From SKUL01 sp964487545 (GTDB taxonomy: Bacteria; Bacteroidota; Bacteroidia; Flavobacteriales_D; SKUL01): a stretch of 64,000 nucleotides of DNA. Under the pieces are notes generated by a model, which did not search any database, was not told the DNA's origin, and worked only from the letters and a program-made list of their open reading frames with translations. How positions within the stretch are numbered: position 1 is the stretch's first letter; every line of letters starts with the position of its first letter. This document shows, piece by piece, positions 44,584-53,427 of the stretch. The stretch is taken from NCBI GenBank assembly GCA_964487545.1, contig CAZARI010000003.1:1-64000 (forward strand), in the 5' to 3' direction. Both the position numbers and the translations under genes were made by a program.

Positions 44584-45681
44584 TTAATGTGCTTCTTCCA
44601 CTGCCATGCCAATAAACAGGGCCGACAACAGAGTGAATATATAGGCCTGCAGTGCCGCAACCAGAATTTTCAGTGTGAGCATGAACACCATAAAAGGTAT
44701 CGACAGCAGCGACATGGCAGCCGATTCGAAAATAAAGATTAGCGATACTAGGCTGAGAATGAGAATGTGACCAGCGGTGATGTTTGCAAACAAACGAATC
44801 ATCAATGCAAACGGTTTGGTAATCATTCCGATAATTTCAATAGGGATCATAACAATCCAGAGCACCTTGGGTACTGGTGGCGCAAGGATGTGCGACCAGT
44901 ATGGTTTTTTTCCGGAGATGGTGGTGAGGACAAAAGTAAACAAGGCCAGCACCAGTGTAAAGGCGATGTTGCCCGAGAGGTTGGGCGCCAGAATCGGCAC
45001 CAGACCCAGCAGGTTGTTAATCCAAATCAGGAAAAATGCGGTAAGCAGATAGGGCATAAATCGGCGGTAATTCTTTTCGCCAATGTTGGGTACGGCAATA
45101 TCGTCGCGCACAAACAAAATTAAAGGCTCCAGAAAACCGGCCAGTCCGCGTGGTGCTTTCGGGGCACCCTTGTAACGACGGGCAGCAGCACCAAATAGCC
45201 AAATCATCAACAGTGAAGTGAATAGCAGCGCCGCCACATTTTTGGTAATAGATAGATTAATAAATGCGCCATCTTCACCGCCAAAATAGGCGCCCCAGCT
45301 CATGGTGGAGTACTGGCCGCTTTCTACTTCGTTAGCTATGATTGATCCACTGTAGTTAATGTCGTTTAGGCGCTTTGCCTTGCCATGATCCAGGTAGTAT
45401 CCTTTATAAGCTGCCTGTCCATGGTCGAACTTGGAAGACATGAAAACGCTCAGCCCGTCCTCGGCAGAAATCAGAAGCATGGGCAACGGAATGCTGGTGT
45501 TCCCCCAAAGGTGAACCTCGTGTGCATCTTGAATGTGATGCATGATCATTTCGGCGGCATCAAACTTCTCCTTTTCTCGTTCGGCCGGTTCTGCTAGCGC
45601 AGGTTGAATGCCAAAAAGCAAAAGCAGAGCAGCTAAAATGCTAAGTTTAAACCGTTTGTATTGAGCAACTTGAGTAAGCAT
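44584..45681 (-). CDS. atpB: F0 ATP synthase a subunit with long N-terminal extracytoplasmic region
   Basis: 365 residues, about 100 longer than the E. coli protein, which is usual for Bacteroidota. Residues 1-30 are a signal-like segment (LAALLLLFGIQPALA), then about 115 polar residues (about 31-145) precede the membrane helices. The essential Arg is in ALMIRLFANITAGH. It forms the ion channel of F0 with the c-ring. A TAnnTTTG box lies 47 bases upstream, so the operon may start here as well as further up. Confidence 0.95.
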   Translation of the reverse strand: MLTQVAQYKRFKLSILAALLLLFGIQPALAEPAEREKEKFDAAEMIMHHIQDAHEVHLWGNTSIPLPMLLISAEDGLSVFMSSKFDHGQAAYKGYYLDHGKAKRLNDINYSGSIIANEVESGQYSTMSWGAYFGGEDGAFINLSITKNVAALLFTSLLMIWLFGAAARRYKGAPKAPRGLAGFLEPLILFVRDDIAVPNIGEKNYRRFMPYLLTAFFLIWINNLLGLVPILAPNLSGNIAFTLVLALFTFVLTTISGKKPYWSHILAPPVPKVLWIVMIPIEIIGMITKPFALMIRLFANITAGHILILSLVSLIFIFESAAMSLLSIPFMVFMLTLKILVAALQAYIFTLLSALFIGMAVEEAH

Positions 45682-45727
45682 ACGGTGCTGATTTTGACCA
45701 AATTAGTTTCACCCCTGAAATTCGGGG

Positions 45728-45735
45728 CAAAAGTA
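45728..45735 (-). promoter_or_regulatory. atpB: Candidate -7 box (TACTTTTG) before atpB
   Basis: The minus-strand octamer TACTTTTG fits TAnnTTTG and lies 47 bases before the atpB ATG, in the only sizeable gap (128 bases) of the operon. No TTG -33 element is seen at the right spacing. Confidence 0.45.
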
Positions 45736-45808
45736 CGGAATTAGTTTATAAAACGGATGCTAATTGCTGGGATAAAATCGCGGCGGGTAATTCGTTGAGC
45801 TGAAGGGG

Positions 45809-46165
45809 TTACTTCTGTTGGAACTGGCGGTAGAGCATTGCCACTTCAATACCGGTAAAGAGGAAATAGGTGCAAATAAACGAAATGGCAACGGGCAATT
45901 TGTCATCTGGGTTAAAGTAGACATAGCCGAACAACAGCGAAAGTGTAACAGTCATTTTAACCAATACAGAAAGCATGAAGTAAGAAACAAACATTCCGGA
46001 TTGTTGTCGGTGAGCGCGTTGCATCACGACGTACATAATCATGGTTGCCGCTGCGAGTGCGACGGCAAAAATGTAGTTAATCACCGGCATGACCGCTGGA
46101 AACAACAGTAATGCGAGGATGTTGATCGCTGTGGCAGCGAAAAAAACAGTAAGGTCTTTCCTCAT
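45809..46165 (-). CDS. Small four-helix membrane protein of the ATP synthase operon (AtpI-like position)
   Basis: 118 residues with four predicted membrane helices (about 7-27, 30-48, 60-80, 90-112), short loops and no known motif. Its position between the AtpZ-like gene and atpB is that of AtpI, which helps c-ring assembly in other bacteria, but I cannot show homology by sequence. The ATG overlaps the stop of the preceding gene by four bases, so the two are coupled. Confidence 0.78.
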   Translation of the reverse strand: MRKDLTVFFAATAINILALLLFPAVMPVINYIFAVALAAATMIMYVVMQRAHRQQSGMFVSYFMLSVLVKMTVTLSLLFGYVYFNPDDKLPVAISFICTYFLFTGIEVAMLYRQFQQK

Positions 46166-46392
46166 CGAATCAGGTCTTTAACCATGAAGTACATAGCAAG
46201 GAATACGGCGGTGAGTGTAAATATCAGAGAATATAATGGAAATTCGCCTTCGGTGTCGAGCCATCGACCCAATGCCACTCCAGCCAAAATAATGGCAATC
46301 ATCTGCATGCCCATGCCGGAGTAAAAGAGCAGATTTTTAGGCGGTCCTTTCTTCTTTTTGTCGTCGGGCTTCTGCTGTGGATTCCGGCTCAC
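46162..46392 (-). CDS. AtpZ/AtpI-family protein
   Basis: 76 residues from a GTG at 46392. A longer in-frame reading (to 46485) would overlap bactofilin by 149 bases instead of 56, and its extra N-terminus (RKAPNSNVLVITTP) is not like the family. The protein has a basic Pro/Lys start, two membrane helices (FYSGMGMQMIAIILAGVALG and LIFTLTAVFLAMYFMV) and the GRWLD motif between them, typical of AtpZ. It is thought to aid F0 assembly or ion transport. It starts inside the bactofilin gene in another frame. Confidence 0.8.
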   Translation of the reverse strand: MSRNPQQKPDDKKKKGPPKNLLFYSGMGMQMIAIILAGVALGRWLDTEGEFPLYSLIFTLTAVFLAMYFMVKDLIR

Positions 46393-46807
46393 GTTGTGTA
46401 AAGTCTTTAATAACGGCACCGTTTGCACTGGCATCTGCGGCGTTGTAATTACAAGTACATTCGAGTTTGGCGCCTTCCTCCACACGCAACTTGCTGAAAA
46501 TTGAGTCTCCGAAAATTTTGGCGGAGGCCTTTAGGTAGAGCAATTCCTTCACTTGAATCACCCCTCTAAAGCTGCCTTCTATTTCAGCGTTTTGGCAGCT
46601 CACTTGGCCTTCTACCTGACCGGATGGACCAATAATCAGTTTTCCTTTTAGCGACACGTCGCCTTTGAGGTAACCGTCTATCCGAAAATTGCCTTCCGAC
46701 TGGATAGAACCTTCAATTCGCGTTCCGTCAACTATGGTGTTAACTTTAGTCGATGATGCGGATTCAGCTGTTTTAGACATACCTGAGGGGTTGTTTTTTT
46801 TGAACAT
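46337..46807 (-). CDS. Bactofilin (polymer-forming cytoskeletal protein)
   Basis: 156 residues. The central DUF583 domain (about 20-120) is a right-handed beta-helix with the signature TRIEGSIQSEGNFRIDG and GPSGQVEGQV; both ends are flexible. Bactofilins form nucleotide-free filaments that place cell-wall enzymes and affect shape. The C-terminal tail is charged (ending RRQKEERTA) and overlaps the AtpZ-like start in another frame. It lies between sprE/porW and the ATP synthase genes on the same strand. Confidence 0.93.
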   Translation of the reverse strand: MFKKNNPSGMSKTAESASSTKVNTIVDGTRIEGSIQSEGNFRIDGYLKGDVSLKGKLIIGPSGQVEGQVSCQNAEIEGSFRGVIQVKELLYLKASAKIFGDSIFSKLRVEEGAKLECTCNYNAADASANGAVIKDFTQREPESTAEARRQKEERTA

Positions 46808-46832
46808 GATGGGCGTTCGCGGTTTTAATTGA

Positions 46833-49490
46833 CTACTTTTTATACGTTGTGTTGTAAAACTCCATGTACTGATCTACATCTTTTTGTTTAAACAGCGTTG
46901 TAAAGTTTTTGGTGGAGATTACAAAGGTAGGAAACCCATTTTCATTGATGGATTTCAACTGATTGGTGTTCTTTACAAAGGTATTGTAATAATCTAAAGC
47001 TTCGGATGCATTACCAAAGCTTCTGAGAATCAGAATTTGATTTTCGGAATTGATAAAGCTGTTGGTGATTTTTATATCCTTGTTGCGGAAGTAAGCCTGA
47101 TTGAAATCAGAGATGCTGTTTTTCATGTTGTTGGCGTCTGTTCCTCTGTTGGGGAATACCAATGCAAAAAAATGACTCGCTTTGTCGTCGTACACGTAAG
47201 GTGAGGGTGCGGGTTCTGCTGCGGGCTCTTCTTCTTCTTCTGGGGATTCCGTTTCGGGTTGTTCTCTTTCTTTCACCGTTTCGCCAATAGACCCGAGTAG
47301 TTCTTTGGCTTTTTCGGCTTCATCAGTGCCGGGAAATAGCTGAATCAATTCCTGCAGCGTAGATTTATACGACCCCACATCTTTTTTCTGGGCGATAACC
47401 ATCGCTTTTAGCAGATAAAATTTGGGGATAAAGTAGTTGTTGGGCTGTTCCGAAATAACAGTATTGCAGGTGTATAGCGCGTCGTTATACTGCCGGCGAC
47501 GATACTGCGTGTAGGTCGATTCATATAATTCCTGATCGGCCACGAGTTGTTGCGATAACTCGGCGGCATAATTCGGATTGCGAATCAACTCGGCATATTT
47601 CGAATCCGGGTGCTCGTCCAGAATGTAGTTTTTGAAGTAATCGGAATTGTCGCGGCGACCACTGCCGAAAAAGGTGCCCGATTCTTCTTTTTTAACGTAA
47701 AGCCGGTAGAGCTGATAATGCGATACCAGGGCCAATTCACTGGTGTCGTATTCCAGAATGATGCGGGTAAAAGCTTCGATGGCGTTGTCGTCGTCGTGCA
47801 GTTTTTCGCGGTAAATAACACCCATTTCATATTGCGATTGGAGCACCGATCGGTGGGCTGCCACAAATGATGAGTCGGTCAAAGGCACATCTTTCAGAAA
47901 ATCTTCCAAAGTTCCGACGTTCGACACTGCACCATCGGCGGTGCTGCCGTCGATTTCTATTTCTTCTCCCTCATCCCAAACCAAATCTTCCGATTGCTTG
48001 TTGGTACGGCGCCAGTTGTCTTCTAATGGCCGCGTTCCCCACACCCGGCGAAATTCATTAAACCCGTGTGATCGGGTGGTGTTATTGTAAAAATACCAGT
48101 CGCCGCGTCCGCCCGGTCCGGTAGAAACGGTGCGCTGTTGGTCTTGTGGAGAAAAGCTCCCGATCTGATCTGATTCGCGTGCTCGTCGCTGCCGTTCTTC
48201 TTCGGCCTCCATGTCGGCAATCATTTTCAGAATTTTTCTTTCTCGTTCTTTTTCCGGCAGGTTGGCCAGTGCAATCAAGCTGTCCTGCCGCTCCACATTC
48301 AGAATATGTTCTACCAGATCGGTGAGGCTGGTTGCCTTTCCTCTTATTTCGAAGTAATTGGGTGCGTCTTCATTAATTACGGTGAGCGTGGAGTCGTAGT
48401 AGTTTCGGGCGTTGATATATTGTCGTTGATCGAAATACAATTCCGCCAGACGGACAAAGGTTTTGGCCTTTTGCTTTGGGTTGGTGCTCACGCGTCCCGA
48501 TTCTACAAGGTATTCAATGGCTTCTTCCTCGTGGTGGTGTTTGAGCTGCACATCAGCCATGGCGTAGTAGATCTGATCGCGGTATTCATGGTTTTTGGCG
48601 TCGCGTAACATGCGATTCAACAGGCGCATAACATCTGCCGGATCAAGACGGGAGTGGTGTGAATAGGCCTGATACAGCTTGGCATTGAATTCCATTTCGT
48701 AGGGTGCCGCCATTTTGGTTACCTGCTCAAATGTTTGGATGGCACGCTGGTAGTCGTTCATTTTGTCGTAGAGCTGCGCCAATATAAAGGTGAGCCGGAT
48801 GCGAAATTGCCGGTCGTTGGAGAGCGAAATGGCTTTGTGAACTTCGTCGATAGCATTGCCCCAGCTTTCTTGCCGGATAAAGTAGTCGGCGTACACGGCG
48901 GGCAGATCAGCAGCTACTCTTTTTGGTAGGTTCTTTTCTTTTTCCAACTGCCGCATCACGGCGTTGGCTTTGCTCATCATGTCGCGTTCCATATATACGC
49001 GAGCCAGCCAAAGCGCGGCATCGAAACGCGTATCCTGATCGCTAAACGCTTTGTTGACGTACGTAAACATTTCCTGCGCCTTGCCATAATCGCGTTTATA
49101 AAAGTTGGATTTCCCGATCAGAAAGTAGTTATCGTCAATCCACTTGTTGTGTTCTTTGCGGCGAATGCGCATGGAGTGGCGGTTGATGACTTTGGAGCAT
49201 TTTTCTTCAATCAAATCCAGCTCAGGATAGAGCGACTGTGCTTTTTCTTCGTTGGGATAGATGAAAACGGGCAGCATTTCGTCCCAGTTTTCTTCGTGGG
49301 TTTGCCGCAGGTTTTCTTCCAATGCCAGCATAATTTCCTTGGCATTGAAATAGCCGTTAAAGCGAGCGGTGGTTTGGTGATATATGCGGTTGGTAACTCC
49401 TGCCTTTTTCTTTGAGCAGCCGGTTCCGACCAGCACGACAAAGATGAGCAAAAGCAGAAGGTGAGGGGTATATCGGTATCGATGGTTCAT
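46833..49490 (-). CDS. sprE: T9SS periplasmic TPR lipoprotein SprE/PorW
   Basis: 885 residues with a lipoprotein signal (LVGTGCSKKK, Cys25). TPR repeats (about 100-380 and 530-730) surround a low-complexity acidic region near 745-770 (ESPEEEEEPAAEPAP), and a C-terminal domain (about 775-885) carries YFRNKDIKITNSFIN and ends QYMEFYNTTYKK. This layout is that of SprE (gliding) / PorW (P. gingivalis), needed for T9SS function. It serves the same export route as the subtilases and the type B substrate in this window. The start is preceded by a TAATTTTG box at 40 bases. Confidence 0.92.
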   Translation of the reverse strand: MNHRYRYTPHLLLLLIFVVLVGTGCSKKKAGVTNRIYHQTTARFNGYFNAKEIMLALEENLRQTHEENWDEMLPVFIYPNEEKAQSLYPELDLIEEKCSKVINRHSMRIRRKEHNKWIDDNYFLIGKSNFYKRDYGKAQEMFTYVNKAFSDQDTRFDAALWLARVYMERDMMSKANAVMRQLEKEKNLPKRVAADLPAVYADYFIRQESWGNAIDEVHKAISLSNDRQFRIRLTFILAQLYDKMNDYQRAIQTFEQVTKMAAPYEMEFNAKLYQAYSHHSRLDPADVMRLLNRMLRDAKNHEYRDQIYYAMADVQLKHHHEEEAIEYLVESGRVSTNPKQKAKTFVRLAELYFDQRQYINARNYYDSTLTVINEDAPNYFEIRGKATSLTDLVEHILNVERQDSLIALANLPEKERERKILKMIADMEAEEERQRRARESDQIGSFSPQDQQRTVSTGPGGRGDWYFYNNTTRSHGFNEFRRVWGTRPLEDNWRRTNKQSEDLVWDEGEEIEIDGSTADGAVSNVGTLEDFLKDVPLTDSSFVAAHRSVLQSQYEMGVIYREKLHDDDNAIEAFTRIILEYDTSELALVSHYQLYRLYVKKEESGTFFGSGRRDNSDYFKNYILDEHPDSKYAELIRNPNYAAELSQQLVADQELYESTYTQYRRRQYNDALYTCNTVISEQPNNYFIPKFYLLKAMVIAQKKDVGSYKSTLQELIQLFPGTDEAEKAKELLGSIGETVKEREQPETESPEEEEEPAAEPAPSPYVYDDKASHFFALVFPNRGTDANNMKNSISDFNQAYFRNKDIKITNSFINSENQILILRSFGNASEALDYYNTFVKNTNQLKSINENGFPTFVISTKNFTTLFKQKDVDQYMEFYNTTYKK

Positions 49491-49820
49491 GTTCAGAAAA
49501 AAGCTCGCGTCAGTCTAACTGATTAAGGGCAAAATTATTGTATTTTTCCTACACTCGGCCGAAAAAAGGCGAAGATGTGAGGGAAAGCTGTGACTCGGGC
49601 CATCTCTGTCTGAAATTAATTGATGGCTACCTATAAGCTCCTGGTGTTTATCCGAACACTAAGTAAGGAGAATCCAAGAACAGATAGACTATTGCTGCCT
49701 TAATCCCACAACCGCCATTCATCACGTTTCTACCTCGTGCCGCTACAACTACTGTTAAACCTTTCTAAAAGCGTTCGGGCAACTGCCGCCTTTTAACGAT
49801 ATTTGCGCCGACAACGAAAG
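49491..49820. other. Intergenic region between divergent sprE and M23 peptidase genes
   Basis: 330 bases with no open frame I can support. It holds the sprE -7 box at 49530-49537. On the plus strand GATATTTG (49798-49805) is one base from TAnnTTTG in the TA pair and lies only 16 bases before the M23 ATG, so I do not call it. No tRNA, repeat or hairpin is evident in the middle 250 bases. Confidence 0.5.
49530..49537 (-). promoter_or_regulatory. sprE: Candidate -7 box (TAATTTTG) for sprE/porW
   Basis: The minus-strand octamer TAATTTTG matches TAnnTTTG and lies 40 bases before the sprE ATG. No TTG at -33 is seen. It may start the transcript that runs into bactofilin and the ATP synthase genes. 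Confidence 0.5.
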
Positions 49821-50693
49821 ATGGAAAAGCACCCGAAGAAAAAAATGCTCAAAAAGCTGAAGAACAAGTACCGCATGGTCATTCTTCAGGAATCGACCTA
49901 CGCCGAAAAATTCTCGATGCTGCTCAGCCCGCTCAATGTTATTCTGGTTTTTGCCTTCTTTTCGCTGTTTATTGTTATGGTGGTGCTGTCGGTTATCATT
50001 TTCACCCCACTCAAGGAGTTCATCCCGGGATATGCGGACACCACCACCAAAACCAACGCGCTGAAAGCAGCGGAAGCCGCTCGTCAACTCGAAGAGCAGA
50101 CGCGCATTCACGAGCAGTACCTGACCAACCTGCAACGCGTGTTGCGCGGTGAAATTATTGAATCCGACTCGGTAGAAGTTGCCGCGCTGACGGTGCAACC
50201 TGCAAATATCTCATTTGAGCGCTCGCTGGAAGATAGCCTGCTGAGAGTGAAAATTGAAGAGAGTGAACAGTACAATGTGAGCTTTGAAAGCAACCGCGAT
50301 GTGTCACAGGGCGAAATGGCCGGCATCTATTTTTTCAGTCCCCTGCGTGGTGAATTGATCAGCGGATTCGACCCGGCCATCAGTCATCTCGGCGTAGATA
50401 TCGTAGCCAAACAAAACGAATCGGTAAAGGCCGTGCTCGACGGAACAGTGGTGCTCGCCACCTGGACTACCGACGGTGGTTTTACGATGCAGATTCAACA
50501 CCGCAACAACCTCGTGTCGGTGTATAAACACAATGCTGTGCTGCTCAAAAAGGAAGGTGATGAGGTAAAGGCCGGCGATTCTGTAGCCATTGTCGGAAAT
50601 TCCGGCGAACTTACCGATGGCCCACACCTGCACTTTGAATTGTGGCATCAGGGAAAACCACTCAACCCCGAAGAGTTTATCGTGTTTAACTGA
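49821..50693 (+). CDS. Membrane-anchored M23 peptidase
   Basis: 290 residues from the ATG at 49821. A basic cytoplasmic N-terminus, one membrane helix (about 38-62, LNVILVFAFFSLFIVMVVLS), a short coiled coil and a C-terminal M23/LytM domain (about 170-290). The zinc site is complete: His and Asp in SHLGVDIV and His-x-His in HLHFEL. It therefore can cut peptidoglycan cross-bridges, unlike the EnvC-like protein at 29241. The next gene (GH3-family) starts two bases after the stop. Confidence 0.92.
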   Translation: MEKHPKKKMLKKLKNKYRMVILQESTYAEKFSMLLSPLNVILVFAFFSLFIVMVVLSVIIFTPLKEFIPGYADTTTKTNALKAAEAARQLEEQTRIHEQYLTNLQRVLRGEIIESDSVEVAALTVQPANISFERSLEDSLLRVKIEESEQYNVSFESNRDVSQGEMAGIYFFSPLRGELISGFDPAISHLGVDIVAKQNESVKAVLDGTVVLATWTTDGGFTMQIQHRNNLVSVYKHNAVLLKKEGDEVKAGDSVAIVGNSGELTDGPHLHFELWHQGKPLNPEEFIVFN

Positions 50694-50694
50694 T

Positions 50695-52209
50695 ATGGGA
50701 CTGAAATCAGCCATCGCCAGAAATTACGCATCGTTTCTGATCCGCAAGAGAAACCGTTGGACGGCTCAACCCGAAAAAATCCAGCAAAAAGTCTTTCATT
50801 ACCTGATTAAACAGGGAGCAGATACCACTTTCGGACGCGATCATCATTTCGAAAAAATCAGCTCGTACGAGGACTTTAAAAAACACGTCCCCGTTCGAGA
50901 CTACGAACAACTGCGACCTTATTTTGACAGAATGGCCGCCGGAGAAGAGCATGTGCTCTGGAAAGGAAAGCCGGCCTACATTGCCAAAACCAGCGGAACC
51001 ACCTCGGGAGCCAAATATATTCCCATCACGGCCGAGTCGATGCCCGAGCACATTAAATCGGCAAAAATGGCGTTGCTCAGCTATATTCACGAAACGGGAA
51101 CGGCTGGTTTTTTATCGGGAAAAATGATGTTTTTGCAGGGCAGTCCCGAATTGGAAACCGTCAACGGTATTTCCACGGGTCGGCTCTCCGGAATCGTTGC
51201 CCACCACGTGCCCAAATATCTTCTGTCCAATCGCAAACCGAGCTACGAGGTTAATTGCATCGACGACTGGGAAGTGAAATTGCAGCGAATCATCGACGAA
51301 ACGGTCAATGAAGACATGACGGTTATCAGCGGTATTCCGGCATGGGTGCGCATGTATTTCGAGCAACTGCTGGAGCGAACCGGCAAGAAAACCATCCGTG
51401 AAATTTTTCCGAATTTTTCACTTTTTGTGTATGGCGGAGTTAACTACGAGCCTTATCGTGCCGTGTTCAACAAACTAATCGGTTTCAAAATCGACACGAT
51501 TGAAACCTATCCGGCTTCCGAAGGGTTTATCGCCTATCAGGACTCACAAAAAGAACGGGGAATGCTGCTGGAGCTCAATTCAGGGATTTTCTTTGAATTT
51601 ATTCCCAGTGACGAGTATTTCTCCGAAAACCCTACGCGATTGTCGGTGGCCCAGGCCGAAGTTAATGTGAACTATGTGCTGGTTCTCAGTACTACTGCCG
51701 GATTGTGGGGGTACTGCATTGGCGATACGGTGAAGCTGGTGTCGAAATCGCCGTGCAGAATTATCGTCACCGGCAGAATCAAACACTTTATTTCGGCTTT
51801 TGGCGAACACGTAATTGCCGAAGAGGTAGAAAAAGCCATGACCGAAGCTGCCGAAAAACATGGCGCTGAAGTGTTGGAATATACTGTGGCACCAAGGGTA
51901 GAACAGCTACAAAACGAATCGTATCACGAGTGGTTTGTTGAATTTTCGAAACCGCCGGCCGATACCGCTGCCTTTGCTGCCGATCTGGATCGTAAAATGC
52001 AGGAGCAAAACGTCTATTATTTCGACTTAATTCAAGGTGCCATGCTTCGGCCACTCATCATTCGCTGCATTGTGAACCATGGCTTTGAAAACTACATGAA
52101 GTCCGAAGGCAAACTCGGCGGACAGAATAAGCTTCCGCGATTGTCGAACGACAGGAATATTGCCGACAAATTGCAGCAATACATCATTCCTTCCGATTTC
52201 CCGACCTGA
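50695..52209 (+). CDS. GH3-family acyl-adenylating enzyme
   Basis: 504 residues from the ATG at 50695, two bases after the M23 stop; a longer in-frame start at 50590 would overlap that gene. The GH3 superfamily joins amino acids to carboxylic acids through acyl-adenylates. Visible motifs are AKTSGTTSGAKYIPIT (ATP phosphate loop), FSLFVYGGVNYEPY, TYPASEGFIAYQ and GLWGYCIGDTVKL, as in plant JAR1/GH3 enzymes. Bacterial GH3 members of this length are common in Bacteroidota but their substrates are mostly unknown. Confidence 0.9.
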   Translation: MGLKSAIARNYASFLIRKRNRWTAQPEKIQQKVFHYLIKQGADTTFGRDHHFEKISSYEDFKKHVPVRDYEQLRPYFDRMAAGEEHVLWKGKPAYIAKTSGTTSGAKYIPITAESMPEHIKSAKMALLSYIHETGTAGFLSGKMMFLQGSPELETVNGISTGRLSGIVAHHVPKYLLSNRKPSYEVNCIDDWEVKLQRIIDETVNEDMTVISGIPAWVRMYFEQLLERTGKKTIREIFPNFSLFVYGGVNYEPYRAVFNKLIGFKIDTIETYPASEGFIAYQDSQKERGMLLELNSGIFFEFIPSDEYFSENPTRLSVAQAEVNVNYVLVLSTTAGLWGYCIGDTVKLVSKSPCRIIVTGRIKHFISAFGEHVIAEEVEKAMTEAAEKHGAEVLEYTVAPRVEQLQNESYHEWFVEFSKPPADTAAFAADLDRKMQEQNVYYFDLIQGAMLRPLIIRCIVNHGFENYMKSEGKLGGQNKLPRLSNDRNIADKLQQYIIPSDFPT

Positions 52210-52257
52210 AAAATTATGGCGACTTTTGCAGCCCTTCAATAAACTACACCGGTTATT

Positions 52258-53418
52258 TTGGACAAACAAAAAAGACACATCGCCATTCTTGGATCAACAG
52301 GTTCTATTGGTACACAGGCCCTTGAAGTGCTTATGCAACATCCAGATGCGTTTGAACTCGAAGTGCTCACCGCCAACAGCAACGCCGACTTGTTGATCGA
52401 GCAGGCGCTAAAATTTAAGCCCAATGTCGTGGTCATCTGCGACGAATCGAAATATCAGCGGCTCAACGATGCACTTTTTGATGAAGGAATTAAGGTGTAT
52501 GCCGGTGAAGACGCCATGTCGCAGGTGGTGGAGATGGAAGAAATCGACATGGTGCTGACAGCCCTGGTGGGCTATGCCGGACTGAAACCAACGTTGGCGG
52601 CGATTCGCGCAGGAAAACAAATTGCGCTGGCCAATAAGGAAACGCTCGTGGTGGCCGGCGATCTGGTCACACAACTGGCCAAAGAATATGGGGTGAATAT
52701 TTATCCGGTAGATTCTGAACACTCTGCTATATTTCAATGTCTGGTGGGTGAGTTTCACAACCCGATCGAAAAAATTTACCTCACTGCTTCTGGCGGTCCG
52801 TTTCGTGGAAAAAAACGCGACGAACTGCTGAAAGTAACGCGCGAACAGGCGCTCAAACATCCCAATTGGGAAATGGGCGCTAAAATTACTATCGATTCGG
52901 CGTCGTTGATGAACAAAGGTTTGGAGGTGATCGAAGCCAAATGGCTCTTTGGACTGAAAAACGAGCAGATCGATGTCATCGTTCACCCGCAATCGATCAT
53001 TCACTCTATCGTTCAGTTTGCCGACGGCTCAATGAAAGCGCAAATGGGGCTGCCCGACATGAAACTGCCTATTCAGTTTGCGCTCGGTTATCCGCAGCGA
53101 CTTAAATCAAATTTTCCGCGGTTCAACTTTCTTGACTATCCAAGCCTGACTTTTGAACAACCCGATAGCGATACTTTTCAAAACCTACAACTGGCATACC
53201 AAGCGCTCCAAAAAGGGGGCAATGCGGCCTGTGTGCTAAACGCGGCCAACGAAGTAGCTGTTCAGGCATTTCTCGAAAACAAGATCGGCTTCCTCAACAT
53301 GTCCGATCTGATTGAGCACTGTATGGCAAAAGTGGCGTATATCGAAAAGCCGGGATACGAAGATTATGTGCAGACCGACCGCGAAACACGTCGCGAGGCA
53401 AATGCTTATTTAAACTAA
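52258..53418 (+). CDS. dxr: 1-deoxy-D-xylulose 5-phosphate reductoisomerase
   Basis: 386 residues from a TTG at 52258; no in-frame ATG is upstream. Dxr makes 2-C-methyl-D-erythritol 4-phosphate with NADPH and a divalent metal, the committed step of the MEP isoprenoid pathway. Motifs: ILGSTGSIGTQAL (NADPH), ALANKETLVVAGD, PVDSEHSAIFQCL (metal Asp/Glu), TASGGPFRG and SASLMNKGLEVIEA. Length is normal. It is followed after 9 bases by rseP, a pairing often seen in Bacteroidota. Confidence 0.96.
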   Translation: MDKQKRHIAILGSTGSIGTQALEVLMQHPDAFELEVLTANSNADLLIEQALKFKPNVVVICDESKYQRLNDALFDEGIKVYAGEDAMSQVVEMEEIDMVLTALVGYAGLKPTLAAIRAGKQIALANKETLVVAGDLVTQLAKEYGVNIYPVDSEHSAIFQCLVGEFHNPIEKIYLTASGGPFRGKKRDELLKVTREQALKHPNWEMGAKITIDSASLMNKGLEVIEAKWLFGLKNEQIDVIVHPQSIIHSIVQFADGSMKAQMGLPDMKLPIQFALGYPQRLKSNFPRFNFLDYPSLTFEQPDSDTFQNLQLAYQALQKGGNAACVLNAANEVAVQAFLENKIGFLNMSDLIEHCMAKVAYIEKPGYEDYVQTDRETRREANAYLN

Positions 53419-53427
53419 CAAAACAAC

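Noticed and set aside
45720..45808. Possible hairpin CCCC...GGGG in the atpB leader
   Set aside because: Only four GC pairs around an eight-base interior; too weak to call.
46393..46485. N-terminal extension of the AtpZ-like protein to 46485
   Set aside because: The added residues do not resemble the family and would extend the overlap with bactofilin to 149 bases.
49755..50198. 147-codon minus-strand frame over the start of the M23 peptidase gene
   Set aside because: It is antisense to a clear M23 protein and has no motif or signal of its own.
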